Part shown: piece by piece, positions 18,298 through 27,795 of the stretch
How positions within the stretch are numbered: the first letter of the stretch is position 1
Layout: the number at the start of each line of letters is the position of its first letter
The notes under the pieces: model-generated
Seen by the model: the letters and a program-made list of their open reading frames with translations, nothing else
Database searches by the model: none
What the model was told of the DNA's origin: nothing
Made by a program: the position numbers and the translations under genes
Assembly (NCBI RefSeq): GCF_015234305.1
Contig: NZ_JADGMI010000003.1
Span: 248,001 to 312,000 of the forward strand
Origin: Superficieibacter sp. 1612_C1
GTDB lineage: Bacteria > Pseudomonadota > Gammaproteobacteria > Enterobacterales > Enterobacteriaceae
Length of the DNA: 64,000 nt
Direction: 5' to 3'

Positions 18298-20601
18298 ATG
18301 ATGATAAAAAATGCATATCGATTATCGCTTCTGGGTACCGTGATGGCAGGTAATCTTGTCGTACCGTTGGCAAATGCTAACGACGCAGATACGACGGTAA
18401 ATCAGGAAACAGTACAAACGCACGCGGATCAACAGAGTGAAAAACTGGCGACCAACGTGCAGGAAGAAAACAGTAGTGAAACAATGGTAGTAACGGCCAA
18501 AGAGCAGACGTTACAGGCACCTGGCGTCTCGATCATTGACAGCGAAGCTATCAAAAAAAATCCAGTTCAGCGCGATGTTTCTGAGATTATCCGCACCATG
18601 CCGGGTGTGAATCTCACCGGGAACTCCAATAGCGGCCAGCGCGGTAATAATCGCCAGATTGATATCCGTGGTATGGGTCCGGAGAACACCTTGATCCTGG
18701 TCGATGGTATGCCTGTATCCAGTCGAAACTCGGTGCGCTATGGCTGGAGCGATGAACGAGATACACGTGGTGACACCAACTGGGTTCCGCCGGAAATGAT
18801 TGACCGCATCGAGGTCATTCGCGGGCCAGCGGCGGCCATGTACGGTAGCGGCGCTATGGGTGGTGTCGTCAATATTATTACCAAACCTGCGACGGATGAG
18901 TGGCACGGCAACCTCAACACCTATTACAACGTTCCCCAGCATAAATCCGAAGGCAGCACCAAACGCTACAACGGCAGTTTAAGCGGTGCGCTGGCTGATA
19001 ATTTGACCCTGCGTCTCTACGGTAACTGGAATAAAACGCAGGCAGATGCTCAGGATATCAACGAAAGCCATACCACACCGCGTATTGGCACCTATGCGGG
19101 GACTTATCCTTCGGGCCGTGAGGGCTTTATTAATAAAGACATTAATTCAGCTCTGCGCTGGGAATTTATGCCGATGCAGGCGCTGGAACTGGGTGCAGGC
19201 TACAGCCGTCAGGGAAACCTGTATGCTGGCGATACGCAAAATACCAACAGTAATGCGCTGGTGAAAAAATATTATGGTAAAGAAACCAATGTGCTTTATC
19301 GCCAGACGCTCAATCTGAAATATACCGGCGCATGGGACAGCGGCGTCACCACCAATAACTATATTCAGTTTGAAAAAACACGAAACTCTCGCCTTAACGA
19401 AGGTCTCTCTGGCGGGATAGCAGGAATTTTTAGCCCTACAAATGAAGGGTTCTCCACCATTTCGCTGTACGACACCAACCTGCACTCGGAAATTAATATT
19501 CCGGTTGACCTGTGGGTTAACCAGACCCTGACGTTTGGCGGGGAATATAACCATCAGGCAATGAAAGATCCGGCCTCCAATACTGAATCCACCAGCGGAG
19601 GAGGCTCGGTTGATGGAATTGATGATACCGGGCGAAGCCAATACAGCTCAGCGGATATTTACGGCATTTTTGCGGAAAATAATATTGAATTAACGGACAG
19701 CACCCGTCTGACGCCTGCGATCCGTTTTAATCACCAGGATGTGAGCGGCAGTAACTGGAGTCCGTCACTGAACCTGTCTCAGGAGTTGAACAGTGACTTC
19801 ACGCTGAAACTGGGTATCGCCCGCGCGTGGAAAGCCCCGAACCTCTACCAGACCAACCCTAACTACCTGTTATTCAGTAAAGGTCAGGGTTGCTACGGCG
19901 GCGGTGCCTGCTATTTACAGGGTAATAGCGATCTGAAAGCAGAAACCAGCGTCAATAAAGAAATCGGCATTGAATATAATCACGATGACGTGCAGGCCGG
20001 ACTGACCTGGTACCGCAATGACTACCATGACAAAATTGAAGCAGGGTATACGCCGGAATATAACAACGGCTCGGCAAATATTTTTAAATGGGAAAATGTG
20101 CCCAATGCTGTCGTGCAGGGGCTGGAAGGCACGTTCAACTTCCCGATTACTGATACGCTGAAGATGAATAACAACTTCACGTATATCATTGAGAACAAAA
20201 ATAAAAGGAACAATGATTACCTGTCGGTCATTCCTCAATATACGATCAACTCAACGCTAAACTGGCAGGCAAGCAATGAATTGTCGGTTCAGGGAACACT
20301 GACATGGTATGGACGACAGAAGCCGAAAAAATATAATTATCAGGGCGTTCGCACGTCCGGCAGCGAAACCCGCCAGGTATCGCCGTATGCGCTGGTAGGG
20401 GCAAGCGCTACCTGGGCGGTAACGAAATATATGGATGTTACGGCGGGAATCGACAACCTGTTCGATAAGCGTCATTTCCGTGAAGGCAATGCCCAAAGTA
20501 CCGGTAATGCAACAACAGGCGCTTATCTGTGGGGGGCCGGAGCGAATACTTACAACGAGCCGGGGCGCACTTACTATATGCAGTTAGGTCTCCACTTCTG
20601 A
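18298..20601 (+). CDS. FepA/IroN-family catecholate siderophore receptor
   Basis: Outer-membrane TonB-dependent transporter for ferric catecholates (enterobactin, salmochelin or their breakdown products). The product has about 767 residues: signal peptide ending PLANA, TonB box ETMVVTA, plug with RQIDIRGMGPENTLILVDG and IEVIRGPAAAMYGSG, and a 22-strand barrel ending YYMQLGLHF. It shares RGNNRQIDIRGMGPENT and RGDTNWVPPE with IroN and related receptors but differs enough that I do not assign a symbol. I chose the ATG at 18298; a GTG at 18289 is also in frame. It is under a near-perfect Fur box and convergent with an IroE-like esterase. Confidence 0.9.
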   Translation: MMIKNAYRLSLLGTVMAGNLVVPLANANDADTTVNQETVQTHADQQSEKLATNVQEENSSETMVVTAKEQTLQAPGVSIIDSEAIKKNPVQRDVSEIIRTMPGVNLTGNSNSGQRGNNRQIDIRGMGPENTLILVDGMPVSSRNSVRYGWSDERDTRGDTNWVPPEMIDRIEVIRGPAAAMYGSGAMGGVVNIITKPATDEWHGNLNTYYNVPQHKSEGSTKRYNGSLSGALADNLTLRLYGNWNKTQADAQDINESHTTPRIGTYAGTYPSGREGFINKDINSALRWEFMPMQALELGAGYSRQGNLYAGDTQNTNSNALVKKYYGKETNVLYRQTLNLKYTGAWDSGVTTNNYIQFEKTRNSRLNEGLSGGIAGIFSPTNEGFSTISLYDTNLHSEINIPVDLWVNQTLTFGGEYNHQAMKDPASNTESTSGGGSVDGIDDTGRSQYSSADIYGIFAENNIELTDSTRLTPAIRFNHQDVSGSNWSPSLNLSQELNSDFTLKLGIARAWKAPNLYQTNPNYLLFSKGQGCYGGGACYLQGNSDLKAETSVNKEIGIEYNHDDVQAGLTWYRNDYHDKIEAGYTPEYNNGSANIFKWENVPNAVVQGLEGTFNFPITDTLKMNNNFTYIIENKNKRNNDYLSVIPQYTINSTLNWQASNELSVQGTLTWYGRQKPKKYNYQGVRTSGSETRQVSPYALVGASATWAVTKYMDVTAGIDNLFDKRHFREGNAQSTGNATTGAYLWGAGANTYNEPGRTYYMQLGLHF

Positions 20602-20607
20602 TGATTA

Positions 20608-20645
20608 AGGCGGCGCAGGGGCTTCCCCTTCACGCCGCCTCCTTT
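20608..20645. terminator. Terminator between receptor and esterase genes
   Basis: AGGCGGCG (20608-20615) pairs with CGCCGCCT (20633-20640), with an inner GGGG/CCCC stem and a CCTTT tail. Serves two convergent genes. Confidence 0.7.
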
Positions 20646-20658
20646 GATACCAGATGGA

Positions 20659-21591
20659 TTAATCACAGGATGCGGAGCCGCCCACCTTCCCGGTTCTCAT
20701 ATCCAGTAACGCGCTCTTAAAAGAGGCGTCAAACATCGGTCCATGCGTCAAACCAGGATAATCCCAGTAGTCCGCCGGGATCCCGTCACGCTGGAGGCTG
20801 GAAACGATGTCGTGGATGCGAGGGAGGATGTCAGGAGCCTGAGTCTGTACATTTTTCCCTGGAGACGCGGCACCTTCCATGAAAAACAGATGCTTATGGC
20901 AATAATGCGTTTTATCCACTGACGTTAACCGGTTTAACAAGGCGAGATAACCTTGTCCCAGCGACGGGCTGGCGCTGTAGTAGGTCGTGAAGAACGATGA
21001 GGACAGCCATGAGTCGAGAACGAATAAGCCGCCGTAAGAATGCCCCCACAGGCCACGCTGGTCAGGATTAATGTTAATCCCCTGCTCGACTTTCGGCGCA
21101 ATATGCTGCTCCAGCAACTGACGGAAGTCGTTGCTTCCCCCCATCTCACGACGGTTGCGGCCGTTTTTCACTTCTCGCGCAGGCGTATAATCCCAGGCTC
21201 TGCTGTTTGAATCAAAGGGCAAGTTGGTCTGGTAGCCAATCGCGATGATGACAGGAGGCGTTTTTTCCGCCAGTTGCTTAAGCAGCGTTTCCGACAGGCG
21301 TCCCATCACCGCATTACCATCCAGCATATAAAGAACCGGATAGCCTGATGCCGCTGGTTTTTTATTCGGGATAGCGGTCCAGACCCTGTAATGTCTTTTT
21401 CCGTCGGCGGAATCGAATTGTTCAACCCTGAAATGATAAAACGCCGAACCCCGATCGGCGATATTCGGCCCCAGAGGCTTCATATCTGGTTTAGCATACC
21501 CTTTCGCGCCGTACAGAAGAACGATGCAAGAGAACGCCGAAAACAGCACCCTGCGCAGGTTACCGTTTTGACACTTGCGGCTATATATCAA
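20659..21591 (-). CDS. IroE-like periplasmic catecholate-siderophore esterase
   Basis: Alpha/beta hydrolase of the Fes/IroE/BesA esterase group, which cuts the trilactone of enterobactin or salmochelin. The 310-residue product has an N-terminal hydrophobic segment (about residues 13-33) that fits export or anchoring in the periplasm, as in IroE. The nucleophile is in GHSYGG (Ser185) and the base in GLTHGPMF (His283), the Ser-His pair used by IroE. It faces the catecholate receptor, which supports siderophore processing. No iroB, iroC or iroD lies nearby. I see no Fur box directly in front of it. Confidence 0.85.
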   Translation of the reverse strand: MIYSRKCQNGNLRRVLFSAFSCIVLLYGAKGYAKPDMKPLGPNIADRGSAFYHFRVEQFDSADGKRHYRVWTAIPNKKPAASGYPVLYMLDGNAVMGRLSETLLKQLAEKTPPVIIAIGYQTNLPFDSNSRAWDYTPAREVKNGRNRREMGGSNDFRQLLEQHIAPKVEQGININPDQRGLWGHSYGGLFVLDSWLSSSFFTTYYSASPSLGQGYLALLNRLTSVDKTHYCHKHLFFMEGAASPGKNVQTQAPDILPRIHDIVSSLQRDGIPADYWDYPGLTHGPMFDASFKSALLDMRTGKVGGSASCD

Positions 21592-21688
21592 TTTGCCTTC
21601 CTTTTTAACAGGTGAAACTTTTATTTTTCAGTGGGTTATCCAGAATCACCTGAAATAGCCGATAGATCAAGTAAACTATCTGGCAGCG

Positions 21689-22720
21689 TTATTTACCCAA
21701 AAGCTCTCTGCGAATAATGTCCGCCCCTGCGCTTAAGGCATTCAGTTTGCCATTAGCGACCCGACGAGATAACGGAGCCATACCGCAGTTAGTCGCCGGG
21801 TAAAGTTTATCGGCATCCACAAACTGAAGCGCTTTGCGTAACGTATCGGCGACTTCCTCTGGCGTTTCTATGGCATTGGTTGCCACATCAATGGCTCCCA
21901 CCATGACTTTTTTACCGCGAATCAGTTCAAGCAGATCCATTGGCACATGCGAGTTATGGCATTCCAGGGAGATGATATCGATAGTAGAGGTTTGCAGTTT
22001 AGGAAACGCTTCCTCATATTGTCGCCACTCGGACCCCAGCGTCTTTTTCCAGTCGGTGTTGGCTTTAATGCCATAGCCATAACAGATATGGACAGCGGTC
22101 TCACATTTAAGACCTTCAACCGCTTTTTCTAAAGCCGCAATCCCCCACTCATTAACTTCATCAAAGAAGACGTTAAAGGCAGGCTCATCAAACTGGATAA
22201 TATCAACGCCAGCCGCTTCTAATTCTCTGGCTTCCTGATTGAGAATTTTCGCGAATTCCCAGGCTAATTTTTCGCGGCTTTTATAATGCGCATCATACAG
22301 CGTGTCGATCATCGTCATCGGCCCTGGCAAGGCCCATTTAATAGGCTGCGTGGTTAGCTGACGTAAGAACCTGGCATCCTCAACAAAAACAGGCTCCTGG
22401 CGCTCCACCGCACCCACAACGGTCGGTACACTTGCATCATAGCGATTGCGGATTTTAACGACCTCGCGTTTTTCAAAATCAACGCCGCTGAGATGCTCGA
22501 TAAACGTGGTGACAAAGTGCTGACGCGTTTGCTCGCCATCGCTGACAATATCAATACCCGCCCGCAGTTGATCGTCGAGGGCCAGACGCAGAGCATCCTG
22601 TTTTCCTTCTAACAACTCTCCATTCTGTAACTTCCAGGGGGACCAGAGTGTCTCAGGTTGCGCCAGCCAGGAAGGTTTGGGTAAGCTGCCAGCAGTCGAC
22701 GTGGGTAGTAATTTTTTCAT
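21689..22720 (-). CDS. mesD: Core methionine synthase MesD (MetE C-terminal-like)
   Basis: 343-residue protein equal to the catalytic C-terminal half of MetE, without the N-terminal folate-linked half. Zinc and homocysteine residues are visible: His211 and Cys213 (AVHICYG), Glu253 (ISLEC) and Cys312 (TNCGM). Members that stand next to a DUF1852 gene were described as MesD, a folate-independent methionine synthase that needs MesX and oxygen. The DUF1852 gene is 27 bases upstream in the same direction, so the assignment is strong. The enzyme should methylate homocysteine; the methyl donor is not known to me. The cell probably also has metE and metH elsewhere. Confidence 0.9.
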   Translation of the reverse strand: MKKLLPTSTAGSLPKPSWLAQPETLWSPWKLQNGELLEGKQDALRLALDDQLRAGIDIVSDGEQTRQHFVTTFIEHLSGVDFEKREVVKIRNRYDASVPTVVGAVERQEPVFVEDARFLRQLTTQPIKWALPGPMTMIDTLYDAHYKSREKLAWEFAKILNQEARELEAAGVDIIQFDEPAFNVFFDEVNEWGIAALEKAVEGLKCETAVHICYGYGIKANTDWKKTLGSEWRQYEEAFPKLQTSTIDIISLECHNSHVPMDLLELIRGKKVMVGAIDVATNAIETPEEVADTLRKALQFVDADKLYPATNCGMAPLSRRVANGKLNALSAGADIIRRELLGK

Positions 22721-22747
22721 AACAGATGACCTTTCGTTTTCGGTAAA

Positions 22748-23725
22748 TCAAAGCGTGTCGTTAGCAGACCACTGCTCAAGAATATGCTTGTAACGTTTGA
22801 TAAAGTGCTCTTCCGTAAATTTCCCCTGCTCAACCGCTAACTGGCTGCGCTCTTCCCGGTCATAAACAATTTTTGTTAATGAGTGATCCTGATTATTCAG
22901 GTCCGGTTGATAGTATTGCCCCGCCGCAGAGTTAGCATTGTAAATTTCAGGTCGATAAATTTTCTGGAACGTCTCCATCGTACTGATGGTGCTAATAAGC
23001 TCCAGATCGGTGTAATCCCTGAGTAAATCACCAGAGAAATAGAATGCCAACGGTGCAACGCTATGTTCAGGCATGAAATAGCGAACCTGCAATCCCATTT
23101 TGCTGAAATACGCTTCAGTTAGCGAAGAGTTATCTGGCTGGTATTCAATACCGAGTACCGGGTGAGTATTCCCGGTCCGATGATAAATGTCTTTACTGGA
23201 AACGCTTAAACATATCACAGGTGATTTTTTAAATTTCTCTTTGTACTCTGTTGAGTTAACGAAAGACTTAAATATATTTCCATGCAGATCGCCAAAGTTA
23301 TCTGGCGTGCTAAATCCCGCTCGATTCTTATTGTGTTCTAATAAGACTACGCTAAAGTCATAATCCCGCACATACGATGAAAAGTTGTTGCCTGCAATGC
23401 CTTGAATACGTTCGTTCGTTAGTTTATCAACGATAGTGGTTTTCAATATTTCAATGGCAGGGAAGCTTTCATCACTCTCTACAAAATTCATCTCAACGGA
23501 AATGATTTCAAGCTCGACCGAATAACGGTCGCTTTTGGGGTTATCCCAATGCGCTAATGCATTGAAGCGATTGTCAATCATCACCAGAGTGTTGCGCAAA
23601 TTCTGCTGACGATCTTTCCCTCTGGCTAAATTCGCGAAGTTGGTTGTAATACGCGTATTTTCTGAAGGGTTATAATTTTCATCGAAAAGACTGCTCTTGA
23701 TAGTAAATGTAAAATCTTTGCTCAT
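22748..23725 (-). CDS. mesX: DUF1852 protein MesX, partner of MesD
   Basis: 325-residue cytoplasmic protein without a signal peptide or membrane span. The start SKDFTFTIKSSLFDENYNPS and the segment NLARGKDRQQNLRNTLVMID are typical of DUF1852, found almost always directly before a MetE-like gene. It was named MesX because MesD needs it for methionine synthesis under oxygen; its exact chemistry is unsettled. It is the first gene of the pair. Its AT content is higher than that of the gar and hmu genes, which hints at separate acquisition. Confidence 0.88.
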   Translation of the reverse strand: MSKDFTFTIKSSLFDENYNPSENTRITTNFANLARGKDRQQNLRNTLVMIDNRFNALAHWDNPKSDRYSVELEIISVEMNFVESDESFPAIEILKTTIVDKLTNERIQGIAGNNFSSYVRDYDFSVVLLEHNKNRAGFSTPDNFGDLHGNIFKSFVNSTEYKEKFKKSPVICLSVSSKDIYHRTGNTHPVLGIEYQPDNSSLTEAYFSKMGLQVRYFMPEHSVAPLAFYFSGDLLRDYTDLELISTISTMETFQKIYRPEIYNANSAAGQYYQPDLNNQDHSLTKIVYDREERSQLAVEQGKFTEEHFIKRYKHILEQWSANDTL

Positions 23726-24045
23726 CGTTATGGCGCACCCTGAATTCTGACATGAAAACCGACGTTGCTTCTTACTCTACGAGGATTGTTTTTTCAGTCT
23801 TCATGTTACTAATAAGTTAATACTCTTATTTTATGCCAGAGCCACAGGTCGAGCGAAAGCGACTAAATTTCATTACAACATGAGTCATATTCATGATCGA
23901 GCCAGTGTGCTGGCACAGGCCCGTTACACACGATTTATACCAGGCCTCTGGAAGATCACATGAACGGGGCTGACAGAAAGGCCAACCGACGATATCCGCC
24001 GATGAGAACTATGCTTACAGATACGATCGGTGAGCGGAGAAGGCT
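23726..24045. other. Intergenic region between mesX and the GST gene
   Basis: 320 bases between divergent genes; must hold both promoters. TGAGTCATATTCA at 23881-23893 resembles the MetR half-site pair TGAA-N5-TTCA with one mismatch, but that is weak. No repeated MetJ box was found. Confidence 0.4.
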
Positions 24046-24693
24046 ATGTATACGCTTTACGGGACAGAACGTTCTGGTTCGGCGGCAATAGAGATGGCGC
24101 TGATACAGTGCGGAGCAGAGTATCGCTTAGTTAAAGCAAGCTCGTGGGAGAAAGACGCGAATCGCAACGCATTACGTCAGCTCAATCCTTTAATGCAAAT
24201 TCCCACGCTGGTTCTTCCCGATGGTTCAGTGCTGACTGAGAGCGCTGCCATCATGATCTTCCTCGGACTGGAATATCGTGATTCTGGCATTTTATCGACG
24301 GTGCCCTCTATACGCGCACAACAAATGCGGGGACTGATCTATATAGGTACTAATTGTTATGCATCGGTGGGGATTATTGATTATCCGGAACGATGGCTGC
24401 TCTCAGGTACGGAAGAACAATATAATCAGTTGGTGGAAGGTGCCACCCGCAGGCTACATCAGCAGTGGGATGCGTTTAGCGATATCTTCCTGACGACACC
24501 GGCATGGTCTCCGCAAGCGCCCGGGGGTCTTGAGATGCTGGCCTGTGTTGTGACCCGCTGGGGGAAAACGCGCGATCATCTGAGCAGATCCAGAGCAGCG
24601 TTTACTGCTTCGTTAAGTGAAACAGAACGTCATCCCTGCGTAAGCCAGGTCATACGCAACCACTGGCCGACGTCTGACCTGCATCAAATATGA
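24046..24693 (+). CDS. Glutathione S-transferase family protein
   Basis: 215-residue cytoplasmic protein with an N-terminal thioredoxin-like GST domain (residues 1-80) and an all-helical C-terminal domain. Landmarks are MYTLYGTERSGSAAIEMAL, the cis-proline in QIPTLVLPDG and the glutathione-binding LTESAAIMIFL. The active-site position carries Ser-Gly-Ser near residues 10-12, as in serine-type or beta-like bacterial GSTs. Substrate unknown. It is a single gene, divergent from mesX and convergent with the DUF2891 gene. Confidence 0.85.
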   Translation: MYTLYGTERSGSAAIEMALIQCGAEYRLVKASSWEKDANRNALRQLNPLMQIPTLVLPDGSVLTESAAIMIFLGLEYRDSGILSTVPSIRAQQMRGLIYIGTNCYASVGIIDYPERWLLSGTEEQYNQLVEGATRRLHQQWDAFSDIFLTTPAWSPQAPGGLEMLACVVTRWGKTRDHLSRSRAAFTASLSETERHPCVSQVIRNHWPTSDLHQI

Positions 24694-24797
24694 ATACCGT
24701 GCCATCAGGACGGTAAACAAGCGGAAACTGGGGCGGGATCCGGAGCGCGAGACGGTATCTGCCTGTAGCCATATTCCGTCTGCGCTCACGACTGACT

Positions 24798-25793
24798 TTA
24801 TTCCAGAGCCAGGAGCGCGAAGCTGGCCAGCCAGTGACCGCCGCTATAGTGGCTACCCACCACATGTTCCAGACTCGCCAACAGATGACGTGAGACAGCG
24901 TCATTCAGCGCCTTTTGCGCAACATGACTCTCAGGCAGCGCTTTCGCAATGTGCTTCATACTCCAGGCGCGGCTAAGATTCAGGCCATCAAGATGCGCGA
25001 TTTTAGGATCGGTTCTGTCACTCACCTGCGCAGGGTTCATCAGGGCATCAACTGAGGCAATATCCGGCAGGAAGGAGTCGAACCATTGCGGGAAATTTTT
25101 TGCCACTTTGCTCATCAACAGCGCTTCCGTTAATGCGCCCGAAATGTATTCATCACCGCCCGGCTCATAATGCGCCGGATAATGCGTATCGGCGGCATAG
25201 AAGCGGTTTGCCGCATCAATAATAGCGTTCTCCAGCGCCTCATCGTTTAGGGCGCGGGAATAATCAAGGCCCAGCGCCAGTGCAAATGCCGTGTTGTAAT
25301 GCGTGCCAACGCGGATCGGGTACGTAAGCTTACTGAGATAATCAATAAGCCTGGCTCGAATATCCTGGGTTAACGGTTCCAGATTCTGATGCCACGCTTT
25401 TGCCTGCGGCAAAGAGGATTGCTGCAACTCCTGCGACAGCGCCAGCAACCAGCCATAGCCATAAGGGCGCTCAAATGAAGCACGGAACGGCGCGGTAAAA
25501 TAGGCCAGCTCCTGCGCCACTTTCTGTTCAGTAATATGTTCTTCAAACAGCGCAATGATCTCTTCCCGGCACGATAGCGCCGGATAGAGTCGCAGACAGC
25601 GCAGCAGCAGCCAGTAGCCGTGCACCGCCGAATGCCAGTCGAAACAGCCATAGAAAACAGGATGCAGCTCACGAGGCGGCAGCACATCGCTATCATCATT
25701 TAGCAAATGCATAATGTGATTCGGGTATTCCTGACGCAAATAGGCTAAAGGCATCCGGGCAAAGGCGTCAGCCTGATGTTGTGTTAATTGCAT
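24798..25793 (-). CDS. DUF2891 family protein
   Basis: 331-residue cytoplasmic protein, mostly helical, without a signal peptide. It has the DUF2891 features HPVFYGCFDWHSAVHGYWLL near residues 46-65 and DEYISGALTEALLM later, and ends in GSHYSGGHWLASFALLALE. The tryptophan- and histidine-rich motifs resemble six-hairpin glycosidase-like folds, but no activity is known to me. It is third in the operon after DUF969 and DUF979 genes, 31 bases behind. The ATG at 25793 follows a GAGGAG site; a GTG two codons upstream is also open. Confidence 0.85.
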   Translation of the reverse strand: MQLTQHQADAFARMPLAYLRQEYPNHIMHLLNDDSDVLPPRELHPVFYGCFDWHSAVHGYWLLLRCLRLYPALSCREEIIALFEEHITEQKVAQELAYFTAPFRASFERPYGYGWLLALSQELQQSSLPQAKAWHQNLEPLTQDIRARLIDYLSKLTYPIRVGTHYNTAFALALGLDYSRALNDEALENAIIDAANRFYAADTHYPAHYEPGGDEYISGALTEALLMSKVAKNFPQWFDSFLPDIASVDALMNPAQVSDRTDPKIAHLDGLNLSRAWSMKHIAKALPESHVAQKALNDAVSRHLLASLEHVVGSHYSGGHWLASFALLALE

Positions 25794-25824
25794 AACCACT
25801 CCTCAGAACATTACCGCGCCTCGC

Positions 25825-26811
25825 TTAGCGAAACACGAGGAAATACATTAAAAACACATTGACTACCAGCAGCGTCAGCGCGGTAGGGATCTGGATCTTA
25901 ATGACCTGATATTTATCTTTCAGTTCAAGCAATGCCGCGGGAACAATATTAAAATTCGCCGCCATTGGGGTCATCAATGTGCCACAGTAACCCGCGTACA
26001 TTCCTATCGCCAGCAACGGAGCCGGATCGCCGTGATGATAATTAACCAAAAACGGCAGCGCGATACCGGCACTTAACACCGGGAAAGCGGCAAAGGCGTT
26101 ACCCATAATCATGGTGAAAAGTGCCATGCCGATGCAGTAAATCACCACCAGCATAAAGCGGCTATCTGGATTCACAAACAGGCTCACGACCTTTTGCACC
26201 GAGTCGCCCGTATTCGCCACCACAAACACCCCACCAAGCATGGCAAGCATTTGCGGGAGGATCACGGCCCAGCCAATCGTATCCACTAATCGACGAGACT
26301 GACGGATGGCATGCAGTGGCGTGCCGCCCGTCAGCCACCATCCCGTCAGAATGGCGGCTACACAGGCTACACACAGGGACGCCAGCGTTAGCTGTTTTTG
26401 GTCGAGTAAGAAAACGCCGCCGATCGAGACACCGTTCAAAAACAATGTCCCCAGTACTGTCACCACCGGTATCATCAGTGCGGGTAAAAAGAGCCAGTTT
26501 TTCAGGCGATTTGATGACGCCACGCGCTCTGGTTCGGTCGACATTTTGTAATGCCCTTTCCCGACCAGCCCAAAGCCTGCCAGTAACGCAATGGCGATAA
26601 CGGCACCGCCAATAATCCGGTAGGCCAGCGACTTGCCCAGCTCCTGAACCATCAGGTCACCAAACAGAAAAATGCCACCGAACAAAAACCAGAATAACGC
26701 CGTAGTGAATCTCTTTGGATTGCCGCGATCGCGCAACGTCATGATCACCAGCAGCATGACAACAAAGCCAATCAGGTAGTAAACACGGTTAATGGAAATC
26801 AGCGTACTCAT
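25825..26811 (-). CDS. DUF979 family membrane protein
   Basis: 328-residue inner-membrane protein with about ten hydrophobic spans, for example VYYLIGFVVMLLVIMTL at the N-terminus. With the DUF969 protein it probably forms a two-part transporter; such pairs are often found near 5-oxoproline or pyroglutamyl-peptide genes in other bacteria, so 5-oxoproline is one candidate substrate. None of those enzymes lies here. Its ATG overlaps the DUF969 stop by four bases, so the two are coupled. Confidence 0.88.
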   Translation of the reverse strand: MSTLISINRVYYLIGFVVMLLVIMTLRDRGNPKRFTTALFWFLFGGIFLFGDLMVQELGKSLAYRIIGGAVIAIALLAGFGLVGKGHYKMSTEPERVASSNRLKNWLFLPALMIPVVTVLGTLFLNGVSIGGVFLLDQKQLTLASLCVACVAAILTGWWLTGGTPLHAIRQSRRLVDTIGWAVILPQMLAMLGGVFVVANTGDSVQKVVSLFVNPDSRFMLVVIYCIGMALFTMIMGNAFAAFPVLSAGIALPFLVNYHHGDPAPLLAIGMYAGYCGTLMTPMAANFNIVPAALLELKDKYQVIKIQIPTALTLLVVNVFLMYFLVFR

Positions 26812-27530
26812 TTAGTGGCCTCCTGCGTGCTCTGCTCGGATCGCCATGCCATGACGTCACGACGAATACTGGCATCAAGGCGCATCAGGCGCGTCATATG
26901 AATGATCAAAGCTGAAATTGCGGTGGGGATAGCCCACAGGCCGATATGCAGCGGCTCAATGCCCTGAATACCATTTTCTTTCAGGAAGGCATCAATCAAC
27001 AGCACCGCGCCGAATGCAATAAAGATATCTTCGCCGAAGAACACGGCAATATTGTCGCACGCGGCGGCGTGGGCTTTGATCTTGTCGCGGATGTGCTGCG
27101 GCAGTTCACCGTATTCATTTAATGCCGCACCTTCCGCCATTGGTGCCAGCAGCGGACGCACTGTTTGCGCGTGCCCGCCAAGCGACATCAATCCCAGCGC
27201 TGCGGTTCCTTCACGCGCAACAAAGTAGAGCATCAAAATACGTGCCGACGTCGCGCTGGCGATTTTCGCGATCCAGGCCTGGGCACGCTCTTTCAGCCCG
27301 TAATACTCCAGCAGCCCAATCACCGGAAGAATCAAAATGAACGTTGCCAGCGAACGACTATTGACGAACTTTTCACCAAAGGTCTCAAGCAGCATTCCCA
27401 AATCCATGCCAACTAACAACCCTGTGGCAAGCCCGGCGACAACGACTACCAGCAGCGGATTGAAGCGCAGTGCAAAACCAATAACCACAACCGGTATCCC
27501 GATAAGCGGCAATAGCGTAGAACTGTCCAT
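26808..27530 (-). CDS. DUF969 family membrane protein
   Basis: 240-residue inner-membrane protein with about six spans. The family start is visible (LLPLIGIPVVVIGFALRFNP, then VVVAGLATGLLVGMDL), as is the loop SLGGHAQTVRPLLAPMAEG. First gene of DUF969-DUF979-DUF2891. The divergent winged-helix gene 266 bases upstream is its likely regulator. The pair looks like a carboxylate-type transporter; substrate not shown by the sequence. Confidence 0.88.
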   Translation of the reverse strand: MDSSTLLPLIGIPVVVIGFALRFNPLLVVVVAGLATGLLVGMDLGMLLETFGEKFVNSRSLATFILILPVIGLLEYYGLKERAQAWIAKIASATSARILMLYFVAREGTAALGLMSLGGHAQTVRPLLAPMAEGAALNEYGELPQHIRDKIKAHAAACDNIAVFFGEDIFIAFGAVLLIDAFLKENGIQGIEPLHIGLWAIPTAISALIIHMTRLMRLDASIRRDVMAWRSEQSTQEATK

Positions 27531-27795
27531 AGATATTTACCCTGTCTGAAATGAACGTTGCACGCTGTAGGCGATTTTTCTCCTGCTCCGCACCGGAGGG
27601 CGAAGACTGGCACATGGCGACAAACGAAGTGATGTCTTTGTGCAAGGCGGCGTGAACGCCGCACCAACAACAGCTTGCGTTAAAAGCTATATCGTAATGA
27701 CTAAGATATGTAAATAATTTATAAATAAAATGTGTTTATTTTGCCGATTAATAGTTATTTTTAATGCAGATGATTCCAGGAGGATAAGGACAGTT

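Noticed and set aside
23881-23893. MetR-like site near mesX
   Set aside because: One mismatch in a short loose motif and no second site; kept only as a note.
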